Shown here: positions 13,301 to 21,004 of the stretch, in pieces
How positions within the stretch are numbered: the first letter of the stretch is position 1
Layout: the number at the start of each line of letters is the position of its first letter
NCBI GenBank assembly: GCA_020349025.1
Contig: CP070763.1
Coordinates: 3,585,083-3,649,082 of the forward strand
Direction: 5' to 3'
Source: Candidatus Latescibacterota bacterium
Lineage (GTDB): Bacteria > Krumholzibacteriota > Krumholzibacteriia > G020349025
DNA: 64,000 bases
Notes under the pieces: generated by a model
What the model saw: the letters and a program-made list of their open reading frames with translations, nothing else
Told to the model about the DNA's origin: nothing
Databases searched by the model: none
Position numbers and translations under genes: made by a program

Positions 13301-13770
13301 CCGGGCGGCAGGCCCATGGGGCGCGTCGCAGGCGGCGTGGCGTTGCTCGCCTCCGCAACCGGTATCTCCGCAGCGGTTGCTTCCAGCGCCTCTTCGCGAC
13401 TCACGATCTCCGCGGCGCGAAAGCGTTGCTGGCTGGGTCCGGGAAGACGCAGGTAGGTCACGTCGAGCCGTTGCGCCGCCAGCGGCAGCTGCAGGAGAAA
13501 GAGGACGCCACGCGAGTAGTCGATGCCGTAGTCCTGGTTGCGAACGAGGACGCTGTCCCCCACAGCGACCACCTCGCTTCCGAACTGCAGAAAGTGGTGC
13601 TGCAACTCGTGGCGCGCACGACCCGGCTCGAAGGTGATGCTCTCCTCTTCGCGCAGCAGCTCGGCCCAACCCAGCGGCTCCTGCAGCGTCGAGTCGCTCG
13701 TCACCGACGCCGCCTCGCTCCGACCCCAGAGCAGCGGCAGGAGAAGGGCGATGCATGCGATCTGACGCAT
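10309..13770 (-). CDS. Large outer-membrane beta-rich protein, SprA-like candidate
   Basis: A 1153-residue protein with a clear signal peptide (MRQIACIALLLPLLWG). Most of it is alternating polar/aromatic beta strands, and it ends in a phenylalanine as outer-membrane barrels do. Near the N-terminus a segment with SKTIGVSFGRNREASLEQSL, then a G-D-D-L-S-V-N-A-V-L-S-D pattern and GDFTLARPYGEF, resembles the repeated unit of SprA, the type IX translocon pore. Two stretches of the form L-x-R-G-x-DY-x-IDY-x-RG-x-L-x-F recur (one near residue 85, one near 300). It is shorter than typical SprA (over 2000 residues), so the assignment is inference. ATG 13770 is chosen because GGGAGGAGTGAG precedes it; the longer frame lacks a signal peptide. 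It is tightly linked to Omp85 and propeller genes. Confidence 0.6.
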   Translation of the reverse strand: MRQIACIALLLPLLWGRSEAASVTSDSTLQEPLGWAELLREEESITFEPGRARHELQHHFLQFGSEVVAVGDSVLVRNQDYGIDYSRGVLFLLQLPLAAQRLDVTYLRLPGPSQQRFRAAEIVSREEALEATAAEIPVAEASNATPPATRPMGLPPGLQLVGSKTIGVSFGRNREASLEQSLRVQIAGSLGDDLSVNAVLSDDNLPVVPEGNTEELGDLDRVFIEMQGPVIGGVVGDFTLARPYGEFTRFERQLRGGEARLQLGSGELAVAAGLARGELRTATFRGSEGKQGPYELLSARRLDFSTILPGSERVLLDGELLRRGERQDYVIDYVRGELRFTSRRRITADSEIAVDFQVSTERYRRQTRGARMGMQRGSWRLNGLFLHEGDDRDHPLDGELTPEEIALLSQSGDQPAVGPGVEVVGVGNGTYRYDAVDSTIVVYDPDAGDLDVEFYEAGDGLGRYEDKLDPITGRRFFEYRGDGLGSFDIGRLLQPPNRTQLFTAFVEGSPWKGSKLVGEASFSNFDANLFSAADDARNTGEAVDLRFDAGDVGLGFARLGFDVHVSQLSSRFQALGRTRPGFYYKEWNAEQDTLRGLERLAETTLRFGLGATPWMRAAANVGRLDRGLDLATDRAQLDVQLGRSRERGVDVRWQMLDTRRPRLGPDGARTRRFARGGARYRIGLLHPEVRVERDEFVRAAADSFVRPSYRYVDGKALLGVGDQRLRATLEYGVRDTDARRTGVEQQAGRVEWVPERRNQTWGVSVVGRPTRALNTEIAWSRRSNEPLDDASPAAATQADLARGVLSLRPPQSNWRTELRYEVSDQDVRKLEQVLVRSPDGFGDYDAEGRPVGKNQGEYDKVYRFLGDVESVTQLSASWRLELGANGVGGVDSTRSWVRRNISVVQVLSVQEQTRLDDRRLYFLHPAAFQGDQTLFGSFRARQEWSFLNASRDNSVRLFLSWEDDIDGRFGDTRVDSRRALARLQYQRTSRSPWGWGGESEFGHRDRRGALSAVVPGRESSDSFSIRLLSALARVGYRLSANERLTAEVRATHQRDALSTTSQQLVEFTPGVVLAPVRNVRLFASLSATRILEFRPEGALPPFLFDPPGTKTTATLTGSYRLGRHLNLNLTYSGIRNTDGRSTYDVKAETRAIF

Positions 13771-13771
13771 C

Positions 13772-14677
13772 TCACTCCTCCCGCACCACGCGGATGCGCA
13801 CGAGCCGGTGCGGCGCGTTCGACAGGACCCAGAGCGTGTCGCGATACACGGCCACGTCGATCGGGCGCGTCTCCGGGAGCGGCAGCTGCATGTGCTGCAG
13901 GCGCTCCGCCGTGAAGACGTGCACGGAGCCGCTGGCGTCGGCCACGAAGAGATCCCCGCGGGCGTTCGCGTCGAGGCCGCGCGGCTCCCCGAGCTCGCTC
14001 CACAGTGCGCTCTCGAAGTTGCCGACACCGCTGAAAAGCTGGATGCGCGCGTTGCCCGTATCGGCGACGTAGAAGGCGCCGTCGGGAGCGAAGGCGACGC
14101 TGCGCGGCGTCGTCAGCTCGCCCGCTCTCTTGCCGAAGCCGCCGACAACTGTTTCGGTCTGCTGCGTCTCGTCGATCAAGCGCACGACGTGCTGCGCCGG
14201 GTTGGCGAGCAGGATGCGTCCGGTGCCGTCCACCGCCACCGAGTGCGGTGTTTCGATGTCGCGGCGCGCAAAGCTCTGCAGAAGATCCAGGTAGGAGCCG
14301 CGATTGCTGTAGCGCAGCAAGGCGTTCGATTCGGCGTCCAGCACGTACACCTGGAAGCCGGTGGCGACGAGGTCGAGCGGCTGCAGGTCGGGTTGCGTTG
14401 ACGGGGTCTCGAACTCGAAATCGATGCGCGCCTCGGAGTCGAGCCGCACGACGACTCCTCGCCCCAGGTCCCCGAGATAGAGCTCTCCGAGCGGCCCGCT
14501 CGCGATGGCGACCGGGTCGACGAAATCGGGCAGCTCGAGCGCGCGGGACTCGACCTCGACCAGTCGGACGTCGGCCGCTGCGGCTGGAAGCCAGACGGTG
14601 AGAAACAGGACGGCAGGCGCTACCAGGAGAACGAGAGCGTCCCGCACGCGGGGCCGGCCCGCGCGCTTCGGATCCAA
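13772..14677 (-). CDS. Exported NHL-type beta-propeller protein
   Basis: A 301-residue protein with an N-terminal hydrophobic signal segment (ALVLLVAPAVLFLTVWLPAAAA) followed by repeated blades of the NHL/six-bladed propeller type. Recognisable repeats include GELYLGDLGRGVVVRL, GRILLANPAQHVVRLI and GAFYVADTGNARIQLF. Such propellers are usually binding scaffolds rather than enzymes, and no catalytic motif is visible. The start is a TTG at 14677, chosen because GAGGAGG lies 6 nt upstream; an out-of-frame ATG overlaps the spacer. Its stop codon overlaps the Shine-Dalgarno of the SprA-like gene, with one base between the stop and the next ATG, so the two are probably translationally coupled. A role as periplasmic partner of the SprA-like protein is a guess from context. 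Confidence 0.75.
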   Translation of the reverse strand: MDPKRAGRPRVRDALVLLVAPAVLFLTVWLPAAAADVRLVEVESRALELPDFVDPVAIASGPLGELYLGDLGRGVVVRLDSEARIDFEFETPSTQPDLQPLDLVATGFQVYVLDAESNALLRYSNRGSYLDLLQSFARRDIETPHSVAVDGTGRILLANPAQHVVRLIDETQQTETVVGGFGKRAGELTTPRSVAFAPDGAFYVADTGNARIQLFSGVGNFESALWSELGEPRGLDANARGDLFVADASGSVHVFTAERLQHMQLPLPETRPIDVAVYRDTLWVLSNAPHRLVRIRVVREE

Positions 14678-14705
14678 AGCATCCCTCCTCGACTGCGGGT
14701 CGGGG

Positions 14706-15461
14706 TCAGAAGCGATTCTGCAACATCAGGCGTGCCAGCGGCTCACCCGGCGTCCGACCCAGCTGGAGCTTTAGTCCGAACGACTCCCCCTTTTCACGCT
14801 TCTTGGCGTCGGAGCGCATCGCCTGGACGACGTCCAGCATGCTGGCGATCCGGTTCACGATCAGCACTGCCAGCATGTTGGTGGCGTTGTCGCTGGCTTC
14901 GAGTTGCCGCCGGCGCAGGTCGCGGAAGTCGAAGAAGTGGTCTTTGCTCGGCCAGGCCCATCCCGCCTCGCCGTGGTACTCCACACCGACGACCTCACCC
15001 AAGTCGCGCTCGCGTCGGCGCACGAACTCGTTCCACTGACCCGGCCCGTCGCTTCGCAGGAACTGCGCCATGGCGGAGTAGTAGGCATCGTCGCCGTTTG
15101 GAAGCGCACCTGCGGTTGCTGCGGCAAAGGCGATGGCGCGATCCCGCCGCAGACTCTCCTGTGTCTTGAAGGTCGCATAGGAGATCCAGATTCCACCCTC
15201 GAGCGTGAAGAAAACCAGCGCGCGGGCGTTGTGACCGGAGTATGCCTCACCCAGACCGGGAAGAAGCGCCGAGAGCAGGACCGCTTTGCGCATCGACTTC
15301 GGCTTTTGCACGCTCTGCAGCTGGTAATCTTGCGGCGCCTCCTGCAGTGCCGCCGACTGCAGAACCTGAAGGCTTGCGCGCGGCAATAGATCCCCGCCCT
15401 CCGCAGCGGCGTCTCCCACCACCAGGAGGAGCAGGGCGAGAATGCTCATGCTCTGTCGCAT
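14706..15461 (-). CDS. Exported protein of the PGLGEAYSG (DUF5683-like) type, copy 2
   Basis: A 251-residue protein starting with a signal peptide (MRQSMSILALLLLVVG). The core carries SALLPGLGEAYSGH followed by a hydrophobic hairpin (ALVFFTLEGGIWISYATF), and the C-terminal part has a SDNATNMLAVLIVNRIASM segment. These match the neighbouring 15461-16294 protein position by position, so the two are diverged tandem duplicates. Related proteins with a PG-x-G-x-x-Y motif (DUF5683-like) occur in FCB bacteria and have no known function. The ATG shares its A with the upstream stop (TGATG), indicating translational coupling. The longest frame begins 33 codons earlier inside the upstream gene and is rejected. 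Confidence 0.7.
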   Translation of the reverse strand: MRQSMSILALLLLVVGDAAAEGGDLLPRASLQVLQSAALQEAPQDYQLQSVQKPKSMRKAVLLSALLPGLGEAYSGHNARALVFFTLEGGIWISYATFKTQESLRRDRAIAFAAATAGALPNGDDAYYSAMAQFLRSDGPGQWNEFVRRRERDLGEVVGVEYHGEAGWAWPSKDHFFDFRDLRRRQLEASDNATNMLAVLIVNRIASMLDVVQAMRSDAKKREKGESFGLKLQLGRTPGEPLARLMLQNRF

Positions 15462-16294
15462 CAGAAGCTCGCTTTCAGTCGAATCCCGGAACCGAAGCCC
15501 TCGAACGTGAACGGTTCGATCATCACGCCCTGGCTGCGCGTGTCGTTGCGCACGAGCCACAAGCTCTGGATGACGCTGACGACACGGTTGACCGCTGCGA
15601 GAGCCAACATGTTGTTCGCCTTGTCGAAGTTGCTGTTGCTCTCGATCCGCATGTCAACGTACTGGCGTCGCTTCGTGTTTGGATTGTCCCACGGGTAGTT
15701 GTCCTCTTGACCCGGTCCCTTGACGTAATCCTCCCAGTCGTCCCATCCCGGATAGAAGTGGCGGTACTTGCCGAGGTTCTCGTAGTACTCGCGCGCGTCC
15801 TCCTCCTTGGGAATGAAGGGCGGGCTGCAGTCGCAATTGTACGGCGCGGTGTCGCTCCACCAGCGCGTGTCCATGAGTCTGTCGTGCCAATCGGTTTCGC
15901 TCCAGTGCTCATCGGCGAAGGCGATGAAGTCGCTGCGAAGCCGCTCCCCCTCGCTGTCGTAGTGCGCGTAGCCCACCCAGGTGGCGACATCCAGAGCCAG
16001 GAGCGGCAGGCCGTTCAGCCAGTGCCCGGTGTAGATCTCGCCCGTTCCCGGAATCAGGGCCGAAAGCACGGCCGGCACCACGTAGGCGGAGCGCGAGGCC
16101 CCCTCGTCTGCGGGGGCCACCGGCGCGTCGGTGCCACCCGTGTGCTCGAGGCGGAGGCTCGGAAGCACGGGGCTCGGTCGGCCGACGTCGCCGGCAGCTG
16201 CCGCGAGAAGCTCCGGATCCACGCTCCATGCGGGCGCCACGCTCCCCAGGATGAGAACGGCAGGAAGCGACTTCTTGATGAGGGCCGCGATCAT
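15461..16294 (-). CDS. Exported protein of the PGTGEIYTG (DUF5683-like) type, copy 1
   Basis: A 277-residue protein with a signal peptide (MIAALIKKSLPAVLILGSVA). The shared core reads SALIPGTGEIYTGHWLNG, then a hydrophobic stretch ending in ATWVGYAHYDSEGE. A C-terminal FDKANNMLALAAVNRVVSV parallels the next protein. It carries an extra aromatic, aspartate-rich insert (FYPGWDDWEDYVKG) absent from its paralogue, and a CDC pair that could be a disulfide. The ATG at 16294 overlaps the stop of the M6 protease gene as TGATG, and its own stop overlaps the next ATG in the same way. The three genes are therefore almost certainly translated as a coupled set. Function unknown; a secretion or attachment accessory is suggested only by context. 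Confidence 0.72.
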   Translation of the reverse strand: MIAALIKKSLPAVLILGSVAPAWSVDPELLAAAAGDVGRPSPVLPSLRLEHTGGTDAPVAPADEGASRSAYVVPAVLSALIPGTGEIYTGHWLNGLPLLALDVATWVGYAHYDSEGERLRSDFIAFADEHWSETDWHDRLMDTRWWSDTAPYNCDCSPPFIPKEEDAREYYENLGKYRHFYPGWDDWEDYVKGPGQEDNYPWDNPNTKRRQYVDMRIESNSNFDKANNMLALAAVNRVVSVIQSLWLVRNDTRSQGVMIEPFTFEGFGSGIRLKASF

Positions 16295-19200
16295 CAACGC
16301 ACCACCGTGATCGGTTCGACGAGGGGTGACGTCACGCCGGCTGCGGGGCTGACGAAACGGCACAGGTAGGTGCCGCTGGCAACCCCGCTCACGCGCCAGC
16401 GTACCTCCTCGGCCGCGCCCGCGCGCGCGATCCCCTGCGTGGCGAAGACCTGCTCCCCTTCGAGGTTGTAGATGCGGATCTCGTACGGGCCGTCGGAGCG
16501 TGCCTGGATGCGCAACACCACATCCTGCCCGCGCGACGGGTTCGGGTAGGCGCGGAAGGTGCGCTCGAGCGCCCGCAGGCGCTCCCCGGCCTCGCCCACC
16601 ATCCCGGGTGTGGCGATGGCATAGCGCGTGCGACCGGGACCGCCGTTCGCGGCGCTCCATCCGGATCCCTCCGACCGTCCTCCCGGCACGTTGAAAACAG
16701 AAGCAGAAACGGGAGTTACGCCGATCACTTCGCGCGTTGTCGCATCTGCGTCCAGGTTCGCCGCCAACACTGCGGCGGGTGCCTCGTCCGGGTGTGTCTT
16801 GCGCGGGAAACCGGGAACCAGAGCGCCGTTGGCGTCGAGCGCGTACACGTGTCCGAGGTTGGTCGAGAAGAGGATCTCGGGGAGCGCGTCCGCTGTGACA
16901 TCGGCCACGACCGGCGCCGTCGTGATCTGCGACAGCTCTCGGAGCGCGAAGATCTCGACGACCGAGCGCGGCGTGTTGAAGAGCGCGGCCGCGTGGCTGT
17001 TCACGCCAACGACATGCGACTTGCTCGTGGCGACGACGTCGACCCAGTCGTCGCCATCGACGTCGGCCAGGGCCATGCCGACGTACTCTCCCGGCGGCAG
17101 GTCGGACCACGATCCGAGCACGCCGTGGCGCGCATCGACAACGCGCATGCGGCCGTCGCGCCGCAGGACGACGAGCTGTGCATGCAGCGAGTCCGGAACG
17201 AGGTGCCCTCCGGCCACGAGCACCTCGTCCTCGGACGCCACCGCGAAATCGAGCGTGAAGCGCTCGACCTCCGGGGAGGTGGCTTCACCCGGCACGGGGA
17301 AGGGGCGAAACTCGACCGTCTCGCCCGAAACGAGTGCAATCTCCACTCCCGCGACGTCACCCCAGAAGTCTCCGACGACGACGCCCGCCTCGCGAACGCC
17401 CGCGTCCAGATCCAACGGCGTGCCGGTCGTGCTCGTCGTGCGCTCCACTTTGAACGGGAGCCAGGCGCCATCCGCAGTCTCGGCAAGCCCCAGGCCCGCT
17501 TCGAGGAGCAGCAGGCGTTCGCCGCTGCCGCCCAGGTCGATCGGAAAGCCGGGTCGCGGAACGGGCGCCGTGCCGCCGAGATCCCATGCCCACAGGGCGG
17601 TGCCGTCGAGCGCCGCCAGCGACCAGGCGGACTCGCCGTCGAGAACCGCTCCAGCGAGTGACGCGGGGCGCACGCCGCCGGTGAAGAGCGCCTGCCAGCC
17701 AGCGGGCGTGAAAGCGTGGATGGCGCTCGAGTCGGCGGCGACGAGGGCGGCAGCACCGCCGACGTTCGCCACCAGAGCGCTTTGCGGCTCGAGGCGCAGG
17801 AGGGAGTCGGGCGTGATCCAGAAGGTCTGGGGCCAACCGGGCGCAACATCGGGAGCGCGCACGTGCAGCACGCGTGATTCCGGCGCCACCTCCGTGATGT
17901 CGACGATCTCCCAACCGGTGAGAGCCCAATCGCTGTTCCAATTGTTGGGAACGCTGTTCGCGCGCAGCTCGGTCTTGTAGCCGGGCCGGAACGGATCGTT
18001 CCAGCCGTCCCCCAGAAACGAGACGGTGGGCGCGTTGAAGTCGCCGATCTCGAAGTCGCCGCTCGCCTCGATGACCCGGAGCGCGCGATGCGTCAGGCTC
18101 GTGTTCACCGTGTTGGTGGCGAGTCCCTCGAGAAGCGGACGCTCGTCCACGTGCCACACGATGAGACCGTAGCCGAGCTCGGCGCAGTCGCCGAAGGCAT
18201 CGTCCGGTGCCGTCGGAGAGCTGATCCAGAAATCGTACTCGCCGGTGTTGTGGCGCTCGCGCGACGCCTTGGCCGGATCGTCCTTGCTCATCCACAGGAC
18301 GACGCCGGTGTCGGCGTCTCGATTCAAGTAGGGGCAAAGCTCGACGTCGTTCCCGCCCAGGGCGTTGGAGCGGAAGGCGTTGACGTCGCGGCGGTTCTCG
18401 ACCAGGAAGTACTCCTCGGGAGAGACGGGCAGGATGGCGGAGCTGGGGTGGTCGCCGTAGAACTCGTCGGCCGTGGCGGGGCGCAGGACGACGGAGTCGG
18501 AAGGCGCACGCACGACGTACGGCTGCTCCCAGCCGAGTGCGATGCGGTCGAGCGCCCCGAGGCTCGTCGGCAGCAGTCCGAGCGCGAAGATCGGTTCATC
18601 CTCCTGCCCGGCGAGCGCGAAGGCGAAAAAAGCGGCGTTGCCGGAGTCCATGAGCGTCCACTCCCCCACGACCGGCAGACCGAAGAGCGTGTCGTACCAG
18701 TCGGGCAGGCCGAGCTGGTGACCGAACTCGTGGCAGAGCGCGCCCTGGATGCCGCCCAGCGCTCCATCCTGGCTTGCGGTCTCCGGCATCACGAGCCCAT
18801 CGCGCACCTCGCGCGTGCCGTCGAGGACCGGGATCGAATCACCCACGGTGACGAAGAAGGTGGGCAGATCGTTCGGGCTGTCGCGGTTGATGTCGTTCTG
18901 CAGATCGCTGCCCGGGTGCACGATGACGATCGACCCTAGATGCTCCCCCGTGGGGTCGTGCAGGTACGGCGTCAGATCGAAGCGGCCGCGCGACTCCTGG
19001 TCGAGCAGCGCGATGGCGTCGCGGAAGTACGCCTCGAGCGTCTCGATCGTCCAGAAAGCGTCGGGCCCCGGACCGTAGTCGGCGACGTCGGTCAGCTTGA
19101 TGCTGGGATCCCCCGCGGGTGGGAACACCACGCCTTCAATATGCAGGCGCCCACGCGACATGGCGGCGTAGTAGCTCTGCATCGCCAGGAGCTGCGCCTC

Positions 19201-19659
19201 GAAGTAGGCGGCGTCGTGCGGCGGCGGATCGACGATCGTGGTGGCGTCGGGCTCGAGCTGGAAGTCGCCGCTTACATCCATGCTCGTCAGCTGCGGGGCG
19301 CGATTCTCCTCGAAGCCGATGCGGGCGATGAGAACGTGCACGGTATCGGTCTCGGCCTGCTGGCCCAGCGCCTTGCGTCGCTCACTCACGCGACGGCGGC
19401 TGGCGCGCGTGAGCAGGCCGCGCTGCCGCAACTGCGCGTTGCGACTCGTGTCGTGGAGGAAGCGGGGAAGCGACCTGCGCTGTTCGCGATGCAGGCGTCG
19501 AAGCGCCTCGGCACCTGGCGCCGACTGCAGGCGTTGCGGCTGCAGGATGTCCGCGTGGCTGGCAGCGCCGCGAGCCTGCGACACCATCGCGACGAGACAC
19601 ACACCGAACAGAATCGCGCTGGCTCGACGATTCACCGGGTTGATTCGTGGCCGATGCAT
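16294..19659 (-). CDS. Secreted M6-family metalloprotease with type IX/FlgD-like C-terminal tail
   Basis: A 1121-residue secreted zinc protease. A signal peptide (ASAILFGVCLVAMVSQARGA) is followed by a pro-region, then the M6 (immune inhibitor A-like) domain with the zinc motif HEFGHQLGLPD near residue 310 and the downstream LMDSGN Met-turn. Residues from about 650 to 1020 look like FG-GAP/propeller repeats (DVDGDDWVDVVATS, DVTADALPEILFSTN). The last 80 residues form a FlgD-like/type IX sorting domain: FRAYPNPSRG, then IRIYNLEGEQVF and SGVASGTYLCRF. ATG 19659 is chosen for its GGAAG site and signal peptide. With a PorU-like sortase and PorV-like protein just upstream, it is a natural candidate for their cargo. 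Confidence 0.88.
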   Translation of the reverse strand: MHRPRINPVNRRASAILFGVCLVAMVSQARGAASHADILQPQRLQSAPGAEALRRLHREQRRSLPRFLHDTSRNAQLRQRGLLTRASRRRVSERRKALGQQAETDTVHVLIARIGFEENRAPQLTSMDVSGDFQLEPDATTIVDPPPHDAAYFEAQLLAMQSYYAAMSRGRLHIEGVVFPPAGDPSIKLTDVADYGPGPDAFWTIETLEAYFRDAIALLDQESRGRFDLTPYLHDPTGEHLGSIVIVHPGSDLQNDINRDSPNDLPTFFVTVGDSIPVLDGTREVRDGLVMPETASQDGALGGIQGALCHEFGHQLGLPDWYDTLFGLPVVGEWTLMDSGNAAFFAFALAGQEDEPIFALGLLPTSLGALDRIALGWEQPYVVRAPSDSVVLRPATADEFYGDHPSSAILPVSPEEYFLVENRRDVNAFRSNALGGNDVELCPYLNRDADTGVVLWMSKDDPAKASRERHNTGEYDFWISSPTAPDDAFGDCAELGYGLIVWHVDERPLLEGLATNTVNTSLTHRALRVIEASGDFEIGDFNAPTVSFLGDGWNDPFRPGYKTELRANSVPNNWNSDWALTGWEIVDITEVAPESRVLHVRAPDVAPGWPQTFWITPDSLLRLEPQSALVANVGGAAALVAADSSAIHAFTPAGWQALFTGGVRPASLAGAVLDGESAWSLAALDGTALWAWDLGGTAPVPRPGFPIDLGGSGERLLLLEAGLGLAETADGAWLPFKVERTTSTTGTPLDLDAGVREAGVVVGDFWGDVAGVEIALVSGETVEFRPFPVPGEATSPEVERFTLDFAVASEDEVLVAGGHLVPDSLHAQLVVLRRDGRMRVVDARHGVLGSWSDLPPGEYVGMALADVDGDDWVDVVATSKSHVVGVNSHAAALFNTPRSVVEIFALRELSQITTAPVVADVTADALPEILFSTNLGHVYALDANGALVPGFPRKTHPDEAPAAVLAANLDADATTREVIGVTPVSASVFNVPGGRSEGSGWSAANGGPGRTRYAIATPGMVGEAGERLRALERTFRAYPNPSRGQDVVLRIQARSDGPYEIRIYNLEGEQVFATQGIARAGAAEEVRWRVSGVASGTYLCRFVSPAAGVTSPLVEPITVVR

Positions 19660-19726
19660 TCGCGCTTCCGGTCCAGGGGGGCAGGCCCGTGCGACTCCGC
19701 GGCGAGGCTCCGAAGTTGGGGCGCTT

Positions 19727-20728
19727 CTAATAGCGGTACCAGAGAGCCAACCGGTGCAAGCGGTTGAGCCCTTCCGCCTGCGGTGCATTGGCGTACTCGA
19801 AGGACGCGTTGGCCCAGCTGAAGCCGAAACCGCCCGTGGCGGACTTGACGTCACCGCCCGCGTCGTGCAGGTAGCCCGCGCGCACCGCGAACATCCCGGC
19901 GTACACGAATTCGCCCCCGACGTGGTACACGGAGAAGTTCTTGTCGAATGGCCCGCTGCCCATCACGACGAGCGATCTCTCCCACTCGAATCCGGCGCGC
20001 ACCTGGCCGACTTCGCTGGCATAGATGTCGTACATGGCGCCAACCCGCGCCAGGCGCGGCATCGGATCGCTCTGCTCCGCATCGATGAAGGAGATGTCGG
20101 GGCCGAGGTTCGCCGCCACGGCACCGACGTACAGGCGACGAAGCGTCAACGCGGCGCCGAGATCGAAAGCCCATGAGGAGCCGGTGCCGCTGCCCGAACC
20201 GGTCGCATCTTGCAGAACACGCGCCGGCGCGAGGTCGACGCGCACGTATTTCACCGTCACGCCGACGCCGAGGTTCGGGAGGAACTTGAACCCGAGCCCG
20301 ACCGCGGGGCTGACCTCGTAGCTGTTGAAGGTGCCGAGATCCTCCGCTTCGGTTCCCGTCGCCTGGCTCTCGCCATAGCTCAAGTAGGTCATGTCGAGCT
20401 GGAGCGTGCCGATGCTCGAGGTCGGGACGATCCAGGAACCGTAGAAGTAGAAGACGTCATCGGCGAGATCGGGAACGAGCTTCGAGTACATGAGCCCGAG
20501 CGTCGACTTGTCGACGAACGCCAGAAGCCCAGGGTTCCCCCAGCGCGTCGAGTAGTCCTGCGCGAAGCTGGCGTACATTCCACCCATGGCTTCGCCCCGG
20601 ACGCTCGGCGGAATCGTCAGACTGATCGCACCGGAGCCGTCCACGGCGGTCGCGGTCGGTGCCCAGGTCGCGAATGCGAGGATGATGGCGAGGGCAGGCA
20701 AGAGACGATGGTGCGGCCGAGAGATCAC
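19727..20728 (-). CDS. PorV/PorQ-family outer-membrane protein
   Basis: A 333-residue outer-membrane protein of the PorV/PorQ (UPF0164) group. After a signal peptide (ALAIILAFATWAPTATA) comes the hallmark start of the mature protein, with SVRGEAMGGMYASFAQD and RWGNPGLLAF, then 14 or so amphipathic strands ending in an aromatic residue (ALWYRY). In type IX secretion PorV shuttles C-terminal-domain cargo from the translocon to the PorU sortase. The start is a GTG at 20728 with GGAGG 7 nt upstream; the longer frame is an artefact. It lies between the PorU-like gene and the M6 protease on the same strand. The family is large and some members act outside type IX systems. Confidence 0.82.
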   Translation of the reverse strand: MISRPHHRLLPALAIILAFATWAPTATAVDGSGAISLTIPPSVRGEAMGGMYASFAQDYSTRWGNPGLLAFVDKSTLGLMYSKLVPDLADDVFYFYGSWIVPTSSIGTLQLDMTYLSYGESQATGTEAEDLGTFNSYEVSPAVGLGFKFLPNLGVGVTVKYVRVDLAPARVLQDATGSGSGTGSSWAFDLGAALTLRRLYVGAVAANLGPDISFIDAEQSDPMPRLARVGAMYDIYASEVGQVRAGFEWERSLVVMGSGPFDKNFSVYHVGGEFVYAGMFAVRAGYLHDAGGDVKSATGGFGFSWANASFEYANAPQAEGLNRLHRLALWYRY

Positions 20729-20970
20729 GGGTATTCCTCCGAGCAAGGCGGGCGGGGCGCGTACCAATCCCCCACGGCGGGAGATGCCAGGCGGGATCGA
20801 GCAACTTCCAGGCCGCGGGTGGGCCTTCTTCGCAGCTCAGTCGGCTGTGCACACCAATGGCAGAAACCTATCCACAACAACGAGTTCGAAACGTGCGCCG
20901 GGTCGACTTGACGGCCGCGGCGCCCACGACCCGCGCGCGCGCCAACGGAGCCTGGAGCGAGGTGTCCACG

Positions 20971-21000
20971 AAAAGGGGCAGCCTGTCCCCTTTCGGGGAC
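20971..21000 (-). terminator. Overlapping hairpins downstream of the PorU-like gene
   Basis: Reading the minus strand just after the PorU-like stop, GTCCCC-GAAA-GGGGAC forms a six-pair stem with a GNRA-type loop (20985-21000). The same GGGG can instead pair with a CCCC eight nucleotides later, which is followed directly by TTTT (20971-20990). The second fold looks like a short intrinsic terminator. The two folds are mutually exclusive. The sequence AAAGGGGACAGGCTGCC resembles an interspersed repeat I remember from other environmental genomes, so a REP-like origin is possible. Confidence 0.5.
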
Positions 21001-21004
21001 TGCC

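Noticed and set aside
13771..14028. N-terminal extension of the SprA-like frame
   Set aside because: It lies over the propeller gene, is Ser/Arg-rich, and the signal peptide with a strong ribosome site begins at 13770.
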